Part shown: piece after piece, positions 37,509 to 48,215 of the stretch
Layout of the letters: every line of letters starts with the position of its first letter
Position numbering within the stretch: the first letter of the stretch is position 1
Source: Gnetum montanum
Lineage: Eukaryota > Streptophyta > Gnetopsida > Gnetales > Gnetaceae
Direction: 5' to 3'
NCBI GenBank assembly: GCA_015680685.1
Contig: MNCI01027262.1
Location: 1,318,255-1,382,254 of the forward strand
Length of the DNA: 64,000 nucleotides
Made by a program: the position numbers and the translations under genes
The notes under the pieces: generated by a model
The model's database searches: none
What the model was told of the DNA's origin: nothing
Seen by the model: only the letters and a program-made list of their open reading frames with translations

Positions 37509-37716
37509 TCACGAATGCTCAATTCCTTGCGATGAATCGGACCGAGTAGCCTCTGATAGCATTTGGATGACCACCAACAATGATGATGCAGCAACGTAGG
37601 AGTTGATGCTGTACCAGAGCTCTGAGATGGCGGTATCCAAGAGAGAGATGCTTGTTAGCAGATCTGGCAACAAAATATGAAATGAGATGAAAATAAAGAG
37701 CAATGGAACTGCATGC
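37509..37716 (-). pseudogene. RIP-like pseudogene piece: A-chain active-site segment
   Basis: The minus strand encodes ISLLDTAISELW and then SLLVVIQMLSEATR (about 37598-37548). The S-E-A-x-R motif is the catalytic core of RIP A chains, with the Glu and Arg that drive adenine release from rRNA. The frame shifts soon after (FRFIA is read in the next frame). Its upstream edge abuts the LTR of copia element D at 37717, and the preceding part of the gene is found at 55246. The word 'ctatcagagg' inside the motif resembles a tRNA-Met PBS but is codons for this motif. Confidence 0.75.
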
Positions 37717-38028
37717 AAATGTAGAAGGATCTTATTATTAGAAATGGCAATAACAAGCTTCTCTCTTCATCACAAGGAGTGAACAAGAAGAAGTCTATCT
37801 CTCATGAAATAGGAGAAGAATGTAAGAGTGGGATGGAAAGGGGATGTATGTGATGGATCTGAATTGAGGTGAGGGAGGTCACTTTTATATTGGTGAAGGG
37901 ACCCTTAAATAACTAATGATAACCACCCACTATTTTAATAACCATAGCCGAATTTTAGCAAGATAACCATAGCCGAATTTTAGCAGGATAACCATGGCCT
38001 AAATTTATCATGATAACTATGGCCAACA
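37717..38028 (-). repeat. 3' LTR of element D
   Basis: In element sense it starts TGTTGGCCATAG at 38028 and ends CTACATTT at 37717, about 310 bp. A TATA-like word (ATATAAAAG) is at about 37895-37887. A 26-base segment beginning 'ataaccatagccgaattttag' is doubled at about 37939-37990. The 5' LTR (54961-55245) has a single unit. Confidence 0.78.
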
Positions 38029-38046
38029 ATCTCCCACTTGGAGATT
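38029..38046 (-). promoter_or_regulatory. Polypurine tract of element D
   Basis: In element sense 'ctccaagtgggagat' directly precedes the LTR start TGTTGG. This is the usual copia arrangement. Confidence 0.7.
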
Positions 38047-39955
38047 TTGATTGAGGATCAATCATATCTCCACACCATCCTTTCTACCTTGCCATTCTAT
38101 GTTGTTTATGTTTTTGCTAGGCCATATGATGATCTACTCCAGTCAAACTTGTCCATGTTAATCGACTTGGTCAGAACATCTGCAAGATTATCCTTGGTGT
38201 GTATCTTCTACATATCCACACTTCCATCTTCTACTACGTTACGAACAAAGTGAAATTCTACTCCTATGTGTTTTGTCCTTGAATGAAAGGTTGGATTCCT
38301 TGCATTATGCAAGGTGCTTTGACTATCACAAAACAAATGAATCTTCTCTTGTTTGTGTCCAAGCTCTTCTAATGACCTTTAAATCCAAATTGCTTCCTTG
38401 TAAGCTTGTGTAGCTACCATGTATTCTGTTTCTATTGTAGATAATGCTACTACTATTTGCAATCTTGATCCCCAGCTTATAGCTCCTTCTGCAAGTGTAA
38501 ACACATAGCCTATAGTAGATTTTCTTTTATCTGGATCACTTGCAGAATTTGAAACCACATAACCTTTAATAGTAAATTTCAATCCTCCATAATATAATGC
38601 AACATCTAAAGTACCCTTAATGTATCTCAAGATTATCTTAACAGTACTCCAATGCTCTCGTCCAGCATTTACCATGTATCGACGGACTACTCCCACTACT
38701 TGTGCAATGTCTGGTCTTGTACAAATCATAGCAAACATTAAGCTTCCCACTGCTTATGCATATAGTACTCAACACATCCCATTCCTCTCTACTTCATTGC
38801 TAGGACACATCTCGGAGGATAATTTGAAATTAATAGAAAGTGGGGTACAATTGACTTACAGTCTTGCATGTTGAAGCATCGCAAAATCTTACCCAAGTAG
38901 TTTTTCTGAAAAAGCCAAATCTTCTTGTTATTTCCGTCTCAGTGAATTTGCATCCCTAGAATCTTATTTGCTAGTCCCAAGTCTTTCATATCAAATTCAC
39001 TGGCCAACTATGCCTTCAATTCTTGGATTTGCTCTTTGCTGGGGCCTACAACCAACATGTCATCCACATACAATAGCAAAATGATGAAATCTTCATCAAA
39101 CCTTTTGAAATGTGTACAAGGGTATACACTGAGTCTATTGTATCCAAGGCTCATGATATATGAGTCAAATCTCTTGTACCAACACCTTGGTGCCTATTTG
39201 AGACCATACAGAGATTTGCTCAACCTACAAACCAAGTTCTCTTTTTCTTTTTTTGCAAAACCTTCTGGTTGGAGCATGTAAATCTCTTCTTCAAGATCTC
39301 CATGAAGTAGTTTTCACATCTAATTATTCTAGATGTAGGTCAAACATAGCACACATTGCAAGGACTACTCTAATTATTGTAAGTCTAATCATAGGAGAAA
39401 ATATCTCGTTTAAGTCAATTCCTTCTTTTTGAGCATATCCCTTTATCAGCAATCTTGCATGATATCACTCTACTTAGTCATTACTACCATGTTTGATCTT
39501 GTAGACCCATTTTTTTCAATAGCCTTCCTTCCTTGTGGTAGTGTAACAAGATCCCATGTCTTCTTTTTATGTAAACCTTCAATCTCCTTTTGCATTGCTG
39601 CCATCCATAAAACCACATCTGAAATTTTGAGAGCCTCATATAAAGTTGAGGGTTCTCCATCCTTTGTTAAAAGGCAGTATGCAACATTGCTTTTAGTAAC
39701 ATAATCTGAGTGCCAAGTTGGTGATCTTTTTGCCTGAGATGATCGACGAACTTCATAAGCTTCAGACTTGACTAGTTATTTCTCTTCATACATTGATGTT
39801 GCTTCAAAATTTACCTAATCTTCAGCTTTTATCTTATCTTCTACTTGAATTCTAGTAGTCTCTGAATTCTCCTTTGAAGTGCTATCATCTCCCTTCTCTT
39901 GCATTTTATCTTTTGCAAATATCACATCTTTGTTGATGAAAACCTTGTGGGTAGT
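38047..39955 (-). pseudogene. pol of element D: reverse transcriptase and RNase H
   Basis: RT begins after the element C insertion with a linker and a WMAAMQKEIEGLHKKKTWDLV entry (about 39605-39545). It continues with [22 protein letters not shown] (about 39270-39205) and the catalytic LLYVDDMLVVG (about 39080-39046). RNase H lies at about 38750-38380, with GSLMFAMICTRPDIA, AISWGSRLQIVVALSTIETEYM and AYKEAIW. It is broken by several stops but the order is complete. It continues the reading frame that stops at 52920 on the other side of element C (LWDP... | PTTHKVF). Confidence 0.83.
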
Positions 39956-39960
39956 GGGAT
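39956..39960 (+). repeat. Target-site duplication GGGAT, left copy (element C)
   Basis: GGGAT directly before the LTR recurs at 52915-52919 directly after the distal LTR. Removing element C and one copy restores the copia reading frame through the LWDPTTHK region. Confidence 0.9.
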
Positions 39961-40888
39961 TGAAACACCACAAAATTTTGAGATTAGTACTTCTCCGACA
40001 AGAATCAAGCTAAGTCGTGATGCCTCTCAGCATGACTGAAGCTTGAAAACCTCGTGGACAGCTTCAAACGGAGTCGAATTGAGCAAGAAATGGTTCCTCG
40101 GGACCCACAGAAGACTACGGCAACATCCAAAATCAAATCTACCATTCTTAGCTCAAAACACTTGCTTTTATTGAGTATGCAGCATGCACACCCAGCGTGC
40201 ACACCCAGCATGCGACTCCAAAGATTACTCGAAATAGGCATTCCAGGGCAAGGTTTTCACAAGGCATCGACTCTCAGAGACAGGGTAATGATTAGGCGTC
40301 ATCATGGGCACAAGAAAATTGGGTTTTGACCTCGAAATCATGCACTTTTGGGTTCATACGCTGGGCATGTACATCCCGTACGCCCAGCATATACGCCTAA
40401 TGTGTACACCCAACGTATACGCTCAGCGTGTACGCCCGACGTGCACCATCCAATGTGCAGCAGAACGTACATTAGTGGAAGACATCAGCAGAACCATGTC
40501 AGATCAAGTCCAAGAATATCAGCAGCACTCTCGTGACATCCGAGCCCAAATCCGAAGGGTGAATTGGATACTTCTTGTTGTAGCAGTAGTTTGTAAAAAT
40601 GACTTCTTTCGTTTTAGTCAAGTCTGTACACCGAGTTCACACCTCCAGCGTGTACACACTGGCGTACAACAGTACACGCTAGCATGTAGCATGCTGTACA
40701 CTTGTAAAATTTTATTCGTCTACACTCGGTCAACGCTCCACATGTCACCTGATCCAGAATTCCAGCACCTCACAGCCAATAATCCTGTCTCAGATCCGAA
40801 TAGAACGCCCACAGCCAAACCATCATCTCCAGCAAATCTCTTGGTTCTGTTTCATTCCAGCCGGAGACCGACGAGTTCGGATAGTACA
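39961..40888 (+). repeat. 5' LTR of element C, internally deleted
   Basis: 928 bp against 1439 bp for the 3' LTR. Two stretches are missing compared with 51476-52914. One is about 178 bases (matching 52326-52503) that carries the TATA box, and the other is a later segment matching about 52520-52865. At 40190-40450 it holds a cluster of variants of the word 'acgcccagcgtgta'. Without its TATA box this LTR would be a poor promoter. Confidence 0.85.
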
Positions 40889-40893
40889 AAAAA

Positions 40894-40913
40894 TGACGCT
40901 AGAAGGAGGGCCT
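40894..40913 (+). promoter_or_regulatory. Primer binding site of element C
   Basis: 'tgacgctagaaggagggcct' lies six bases after the LTR. It resembles the TGGCGCTAGAAGGAGGG-type sites known from Tat-group elements. I could not check the matching tRNA. Confidence 0.55.
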
Positions 40914-41057
40914 TGAAACTGTTTCAATCTACTCTGATCTCATACACACACCCCCCTACGCTTCGGATCTACCGCCTTATTCTCCCAGATCTATATAGCC
41001 TCAACATTAAATCTAATTTTGAACCTCTCTAATCTGTATTTTGTCCTGCAGAATTCC

Positions 41058-41350
41058 CAGTGTCTACATGATGTCCAACTCACTTGCACACTGTACGCTG
41101 TGGACTCTATCTACACGCTATCCAGCTCACTTGCATGTTGTACGCTGTGGACTCTGTCTACACGCTGTCCAGCTCACTTGCACGCTGTAGACCCTATCTA
41201 CATGCTGTCTAGCTCACTTGCACGTTGTACGCTGTGGACTCTGTCTACACGCTGTCCAGCTCACTTGCACGCTATACGCTGTAGACCCTGTCTACACGCT
41301 GTCTAGCTTACTTGCACGCTGTACGCTGTGGATTCTATCTACACGTTGAC
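41058..41350 (+). repeat. 47-bp tandem repeat in the element C leader, about six units
   Basis: Units of about 47 bases built on 'ctacacgctgtccagctcac' followed by 'ttgcacgctgtacgctgtgg' repeat from about 41058 to 41350, with at least one shortened unit (about 38 bases). The apparent ORF 41019-41306 comes from the repeat period and is unlikely to encode a protein. Tat elements are known for tandem repeats, though these are often placed near the 3' end. Confidence 0.85.
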
Positions 41351-41515
41351 AATTGCAGTCTGCACGCCGTGAGCTTAGCTCACATGCTGTGATCGCTGTG
41401 ATCAGCCCCTTCACACTCACAACAGTGCCTGTGCATTGTACGCCGAGCATTCTATCCATACTTTCATACTTAATCAAATTTTCATCTGCATACACTTACG
41501 TTTAGAACTTTCTAC

Positions 41516-43970
41516 CATGAATACTTTCAATACCAACACTTCGACCAAGTCCATTCCGGATACCGTGGGCCCCACGACAACGCTGATGCTTGCTATACAA
41601 CCCATTGGGGCCCGTAGTGAGGTTAACCCCCAGGGAGGGCCCCGCCGATCTCTTAGACTACAAGGGAAGAGCCCATCATTCAACGTTATCAAACATGAAT
41701 AATATAATTTCATATGTGTAAAAATCCAAGCTAGCCTAGTAGTGGACCAAACTGAAATGGAGGTCAAAAGACAATACAAACTGTTTTATAGGGGAGGACA
41801 TGAGTCCATCCCTTCCCCATATGACATCATCCCTCTCCTCAAGCACTACTCTGAACTTATCTCACAGCTCCTCCTAGCCAAGAATCAGTCTTTAGACCAA
41901 TCTATAGCAAATCCTCAATTGGAAGAGGAGGATGACTTTGCAGCTCAGTCTAAACACAAAGATTCATACCATACCCTCAGCCCACAAACTTACGTGAACC
42001 CATTGTTTCACCCATTCATGGGATAAACTACGTTCCTCCAATCACTTAGAACCACTCAAGCACTTGTACCTCAACAAGAAGCCTCTACCCTCATTCCCAC
42101 TTTCCCCTTGACTAATAATCAATTCAACATACCCATCTCCACTATCCCTCCAGTCACCACCTTACCCCCTCTCTTGCAAATACAACCCCAACAACAACCC
42201 CCTCAAAATAATGTAGGAGTGACCTTCCCACCCCGAGTGATCGAGATTCCATATGTGATACCAGCTTCTATATCTGCACATTATATACCATGGATCCAAA
42301 CTCAAAGGGCTTCCTTTACCACTTCAACTCAATAAGTTCAAGGTGTTCCTGCACAAAACATGACTAGACAGTGGGCTGGGATTGGTACACAAACGCATCA
42401 ATCGCCTAACTACAATGTACCACCTCCTACACTTGCTCCCATGAATATCCCTCAAGTACAACAACAACAACCCTTTCCTTACAGTATGCCACCCTTAGCA
42501 GCACCTACCATGAATGTTCCACAAGCCCAACTGCAACCACTCAACTTTCCTCTTTCCCGCCCACCATACAACAATCTAACGTGTATACTACACAACATAA
42601 CCAATCTGCCATCTCACCTAGTGCCCGAGACTAGGTTGACACTAAAAAAATGATGCAAGAGCTAATTGATGAGGTTAAGTGCCTCAGAACAGCTATCGAC
42701 AAAGAGTTAAAGATAGTGGATTTCTATCAAGATGATCCTATCAGATCTTCGGTTCCACCTCTAACATTACCTAAAGGTGTTTTCTTACCCATGTTAACTA
42801 AATACAATGGGGAGATAGACCCCAACGCCCATCTTATAATGTTTATATTAGAATGTGTATTACTTTAGGCGTGGCCACATGCTATTTTGCAGGTGTTCCC
42901 CATGTCCCTCATAGGGAGAGCACTTGACTAGTATCGGGCTTTGTCCCGAAACTCTATATCTTCCTTAGAAGATCTATTACACCAGTTTGTCACTAGGTTC
43001 AAGTATAACTGGAAGCCTGAAGCAACACTTGATAGCCTGATATAGGTCAAGCAAGCANAAAGCCTGAAGCAACACTTGATAGCCTGATATAGGTCAAGCA
43101 AGCACTTCTTGAACCTATTCAAAAATTTATTCAACGATGGAGTGCTGCCCTCAATGAGCTACATGAACCAATCTCAGAGACTTATCTCCTCACTATTTTA
43201 AAAGGGGCTATTAACAATTTTGTGAAGTCCAAGCTATACTATCTTAACACATGCACGCTCAATCAAGCATTTGTACAAATAAAGAACATAGAGGAGGTAG
43301 CCCAAAATAGCCATGACCCCACCTATTCAGCCTTCAAAAACCAACACAATAAGAAAGACAAAGAAAAGGCTAAGGCAACTATAGCGGTAGTAGCGAAAAC
43401 ACAACAAACGAGTATGGGACAACGAGGCAAACCCCCCATTGCCCTAACTAGCTATACTAGACCTGCTCTCACTACTGCACCCGAACCGTCCACATCACAA
43501 AACCCTACACTAGGTTGCGTGAGAAACTTCAAGAGGAGAGACCCCTCTCAATACATATGGTTGCCCATGAAACCCTCACAGTTATTTGACCAACTCCTGA
43601 AGGCTAGGCTAATGAAACATAAACAATTGTCCTCGGCAGCAATCCAAAGACATGATTGATTCTGTCAGTTGGTCGAGAACCCAAGCTTGGCAACACCAGA
43701 TGAGCCTCCAGTTCCAAGGGGCTTTAGAATATACTGTTTTTGTGATTATCATCAACGCAAAGGGCATGGCACTGATTACTGTTTCATCCTGAAACAAGAT
43801 ATTCAACGGATGATCGACGGAGGTGAGATCACTTTCGACGAGGCCAACCTGGTCCAACCACAAAACCAAGCCATGGGCATATATAAGGACCCTCTAAATA
43901 CTAAGGAGGCCCCATACGTGATTAACATCATTTACTTAGACAACGAACAAACCTGGAATTAACACCATTT
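41516..43970 (+). pseudogene. gag of element C (degenerate)
   Basis: Open segments from 41516 onward encode a Pro/Gln-rich N-terminal part up to about 42640. A capsid-type segment follows at 42650-43300, with TLPKGVFLPMLTKYNGEIDPNAHL and VFPMSLIGRALD. A C..H..KGHGTDYC nucleocapsid-like motif is at about 43735-43785, followed by LKQDIQRMIDGGEI, a sequence typical of Tat-type gag ends. The product would form the particle and bind RNA. Stops, plus a 45-bp duplication at an N (43058), break the frame. Confidence 0.75.
43013..43104 (+). repeat. 45-bp duplication on both sides of an N
   Basis: The segment starting 'aagcctgaagcaacacttga' at 43013 ends at 43057, N is at 43058, and the same segment restarts at about 43060. 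Exact repetition directly across a single N suggests two contig ends that overlap but were not merged. Confidence 0.8.
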
Positions 43971-44480
43971 ACTTAGATAATGAGCAACAAATCCCTAAGA
44001 GACCTTTTGTAGTTCATATTCCTCCTACCGCACCAATGCCCGCACCTCAATCATCATACTCTCCATGTAACCCTCCCACCTCACAAAAACCCTATGTCAT
44101 CCAGATACCCCCCGCGGAGGCAACCTCTACCATACCACCAAAACCATACGTGGTGCGTGTACCTCCTGCCGCTAGTATCACAAACACGCAACCTCCTACC
44201 TGGCCAACTCCCTATGTAGTCTGGGTGCCTCCTGTGATTGTAACTACAGAGACACAAGCCCCAACTAGGCCTACCCTGTATGTTGTGAAGATACCCAGAC
44301 ATCCTGATAACCATCAACCCTCCACCCTGCAAACATAGAATAAACTAACCCCGTATGTAGTTAGGGTGCCCAGGAAGCCTGACACTCAACCACCTTTGAC
44401 CACCCAATCGCAACCTCATCCTACTCCATATGTCATACGAGTTCCAAAGCAACTAGATATTCAAAAACCAAACGTTCCCC
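43880..44480 (+). pseudogene. Pro-rich PYVVRVP-repeat linker between gag and protease (element C)
   Basis: Several reading segments (44036-44338, 44366-44791) contain the word PYV(V/I)x(V/I)P about every 20-30 residues. Examples are PYVIQIPP, PYVVRVPP, PYVVWVPP, LYVVKIP, PYVVRVP and PYVIRVP. Pro/Thr-rich spacers lie between them. The repeats keep the same frame apart from one stop. No function is known to me. A flexible spacer or a late-domain-like role is conceivable but unsupported. Confidence 0.65.
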
Positions 44481-44839
44481 CGCGCCACACACGGGAGCAC
44501 TTGGCAGACAGGCTCACACGGGAACGATTGGAGAAGGAACATCAATGGCTTACCTTAGGACCCCCCAAGCCTACCCCATTAAGTGCAGTACCCATGGCAT
44601 CACCTACCAACGAATCGATTACGAGCTATAAAAGAGAATCATCTGGAATGCATGATGCATCTAAATCAACAGTCATGGAAGAAAATGTCAAATTGGATGC
44701 ACATGAAATAAAACTGTTGGGCCCAATGGACCAAGTAACCATTAACAGACATACACCTAACAGTAAAGATTTAGCAACAGCCCTAACATAGGTCACGTAG
44801 GCACTCAAATAGAAAAACACTTTACTAAGCCTATATGAA

Positions 44840-45655
44840 TTGATATTAATTTCTCAAACTCATCGCGAAGCCCTAGTGCACATGCTGACATGGATTCCAA
44901 TAAGCAAAGACTTACCCCCAAATGAACATTCCATTCATGCGGTAATGTATTCGCTACACGGATCGACTTCCAAATCACTAGGCTTCCATACTAACAACAT
45001 GAAGATTGACGAGAAAATAGGAGAAGTGACAACTGCACCCATGTTCATAACCATACAAGTAAATCAATTTAAAATACATCAAGTGCATGTAGATGACGGA
45101 GCCGCCACGAATGTAGTACCCTATCCCATCATTGAACAATTAGGGCTTACAGAATTAATCAAACCAACCTCCACCACATGCTTAAAATCGTTTAGTGGAT
45201 CACGTGTAGTAGTAAAAGGCACCATAACTATGGACTTTATAGCAGGGGATCGATTCCCCACATCAGCTAACTTCATTGTCATCGACAAAATGCCAGGGTT
45301 CAATTTAATATTGGGAAGACCCTGGCTGGCCCAACTTAGAACAGTCTTCTCCCCCATACACCAAGAGATTCACCTACCTTACAAAGGTGGCAAAATCATT
45401 ATACATGGGGAGGCTGCTACACCGACCATCTCGTCATATATGGATACAGACCAAGGTTCGGAGGTTAAGTTTGAATGGCCTAAATATGATGATACAAATG
45501 AGAAACAAAGTTGCACGCGACCAATAGACAATGATCCATCAGACGTAAAAAAGTTTCTCCTAGCACAAAAACACTCGGACTTGAAACCATACATGCACCG
45601 CCTAATACGGAAACTACACCAAACATCGAAACTACCATACACATGGAAACACTAG
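44840..45655 (+). pseudogene. Protease domain of element C
   Basis: A retropepsin-like protease in a 271-residue open frame. HVDDGAATNVVP (about 45088-45123) is the active-site loop, with D-D-G-A in place of D-S/T-G-A. FNLILGRPWLAQL (about 45299-45337) is the conserved C-terminal ILGRPWL block. It would cleave the Gag-Pol polyprotein. The frame is one of the best kept in the window. The normal continuation into reverse transcriptase is missing, and homology ends near 45780. Confidence 0.8.
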
Positions 45656-45784
45656 AAGATACCAACATAGATCCTATTCCACCAGATGTCCCTTAGGCTG
45701 AATTACCGTTCAATGTAATCAGTGAAGGGGATGCTGAATACAGAATCATACCTATTAGTGTCACTCCCAACGTAAAACTATGAA

Positions 45785-46539
45785 AATTCAAAAAATTACT
45801 AAACCAATAAGCTACATCCTTAGTTTGAAATGATGTTAAACTACATTCATTGTCAGAAATGACACTAAACTATCACATGTCCGCAACGACATAAAACTAG
45901 CCATGGTCAGGAATGGCTGGTCTACCAAGAAATCCACCAGTATCACTTGAAACTTCTCTTGTTTATACATGGCCTGAAATGGCCTTAAACTAGTGCATGG
46001 GGTCCGAAATGGTATTAAATTAGAACATCAAGGCTATAGTCCATCATGACTTTAAACTGATGCACGTGTGCGCATGGCCTGAAATGACCTTAAAGTAGAG
46101 CATTTTCTTACATTTGTTTTCTTGCAAATTCAAGTTCACTGTTCGAATTTATGCTTACATTGTTGTGTATCAGCTACAGTTTTTCTTCACATTCCCCTTC
46201 TCACAATTATCCTTCGATTACAATTACATTCCCACTGGCATTCCTATTTCGTGCATTACACTTAAACAACAAAACAAACAAAACATTTTACATTGCTGCA
46301 CCGTGTTTACATTTAAATAACAACAGCCAAAAGAAAAAAAAGATTCTTCACTTTAACTCCACGCTTATCAATGTTCAGAAAAACTCAAAATTCAAACAAA
46401 AAATATATATATTCATTTACAAAATAGATAAATACCATAATTAACCAATTTTAGCCATCAGTTCATACACAAAACAAAACAAAATATTCTATTTGCAACT
46501 CATATAAAGATAGGAGCGATGATAAGACCAAACTTAAAG
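45785..46539 (+). other. Spacer-type block in place of the reverse transcriptase core (element C)
   Basis: From 45800 to 46110 units such as 'gaaatgacnntaaactag' repeat at irregular spacing of about 30-40 bases. The same kind of unit is found after integrase at 50115-50450. AT-rich sequence follows to 46539. Together with the antisense ORF that follows, this looks like material from the 3' spacer of a Tat element placed where RT should be. Confidence 0.7.
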
Positions 46540-47548
46540 CTAAACATCAGGGTCGAGAGGGGTGTCCCCCTCAGACTCCCCAGCACCACGGGTCCCTGCT
46601 CCACTGGGGCCACCCTCTTGATCATCACCATCACCCTGACCCTATAAAAAGGTAAAATAAAATAATTAACAAAAAAAGAAAAGAGAAGAATTCCAAAAGC
46701 TATGGAATAAAAAAAATTCACAACTTTAAATTACTTACTGAAGAAGATCCTCCTAGACCGAATTCCAACCAACGCAGGATTTTCTCTTTAGAGACACTTG
46801 CCCAATCAGTCCCATCAAGGCCCAGATCAGCGTTGGCCAAAGCCTTCCCTTTGTCCACTACGGACTAAGTGGGACATTTCAGGGGAAACTCCCCCACAGA
46901 AACCTCCCCAGAAGCCGTGGTGATTACCCTCTTGGGCGATTCCATCTCCACTATGGTATGCTTAGCAAATGTGTCAAATGCAGAGCGCAGACCTAAACCC
47001 TCAACAAACATTTCCATCTGACGCTTCTCTATAGATACTTTCTTTAACGATTTTTTATAATGATGCTTATGATTCTTTTCATCTTGACCCCATTTCCACA
47101 CCTTAGAAGCAAAAGCCTTCCAATCCTGACATTTGAGGTTCAGTAAATCTATTTGTGCCTTTCGTTCTGCTAGCGCCCGAGTCATAGTTACTTGGTGGTC
47201 TAATAGATCCCAATACCTGGTATAAGTAACTTCGAAAGTTTGCCAAGAACGATCACCCATTAACCTTGCTGAGGTGAAGTCATAGTGTGCCTTGAGATCA
47301 TCCCATTCTACTGATAGCTTTGAAATCTCTTTTTTCCCAGCCTGAATTTGCAACCATAGTTCCTCGATCGAACGCCTATAGGTCCAAAGAGACTTAGCAT
47401 TCTGCACAACACATTCCACCACATCGTTATAGATCTGTCTAGGCACTTGCTCAATCTCTGTCGATAGTATAGGCAAACTATCTATGCACACGGCCTTAGA
47501 TGGATCCCATCTCAGTTTGGCCCCTAGTCGCATGAGAAAAACATACAT
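46540..47548 (-). pseudogene. Spliced antisense ORF of element C
   Basis: A minus-strand coding region opposite to the element. ATG at 47548 opens 227 codons to an in-frame TAG near 46865 (KCPT*). The same frame then continues (SVVDKGKALANAD, KEKILRWLEFGLGG) to a clean splice site, TCA|GTAAGT with the intron at 46738. The acceptor TTTTTATAG ends at 46642. The second exon is acidic and Gly-rich and stops with TAG at 46540. The intron is 97 bp and AT-rich and keeps the frame. The first exon is rich in Trp, Lys and Glu and looks helical or coiled-coil. Antisense ORFs are known from Tat elements, but I cannot name a domain. One stop codon makes it a pseudogene or a readthrough frame. Confidence 0.7.
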
Positions 47549-47599
47549 TAGACCTTGGACAATAGAGACAGATATGAAAAATTGAAAGATTCGAAACGT

Positions 47600-48215
47600 T
47601 TAAGATATATGTGTCTTCAGGGTAAAAACGGGCAAGATGCTAGGTTTCGTAGTATCAGAAACAGGAATACAAGTAGATCCGGACAAGGTTAAAGCTATTA
47701 TCAACTTAAAACCACCAAGTAACCTTACCCAACTTCGAGGTCTACAAGGTAGATTACAGTTCATTAGGCGTTTCATAGAAAAATTTATGGACACGTTGAG
47801 ACCCATGAACCATTTGCTATGTAAGAATGTCCATTTTGAATGGACTTCACAGTGCCAAGAAGCATTTGATAACATTAAAATGGCACTTGTTCAACTACCG
47901 AAAGTTTATCCTCCTTAGAATAACAAACCATTCTATATCTACCTGGCCACCTCGGATTCATCCATCACTTCTATGCTTTGCCAGAAATGAGACGATGGAA
48001 CTAAGGTCCCTGTTTACTATTTAAGCCATGCATTAGTGGCCCATGAGAAGAAGTACAACAAGGTGCAGAGGTCGTGTTTAGCCCTTATCTTCTCCTTGAG
48101 GAAATGGCTACATTATCTCTTCCATAACCAAGTCAATATAATCTGCAAGGATAACATGCTCAGAGCCATCATAGGAAATGTTTATGAGTCAAGTAGAATA
48201 GCTTGCTAGAAAGCC
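47600..48215 (+). pseudogene. RT C-terminus and Ty3-type RNase H of element C
   Basis: Homology to pol resumes near 47600. At 47637-47915 it reads MLGFVVSETGIQVDPDKVKAI, LRGLQGRLQFIRRFI and FEWTSQCQEAF, the connection between RT thumb and RNase H. The RNase H part follows in another frame to about 48190, with PVYYLSHAL, KVQRSCLALIFSLRKWLHY and ICKDNML. The palm with the catalytic YVDD box should lie upstream but is absent from 45780-47600. Confidence 0.8.

Noticed and set aside
37545..37565. A tRNA-Met primer-binding-site-like word (ctatcagaggc on the minus strand) next to the copia LTR
   Set aside because: It lies beyond the 3' LTR, and in frame it encodes the conserved L-S-E-A part of the RIP active site, flanked by matching RIP-like codons. 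The likeness to a PBS is chance.
41019..41306. 95-codon ORF with repeated Ser/Leu/Thr-rich units
   Set aside because: It is produced by the 47-bp tandem repeat in the leader of element C, with no gag similarity.
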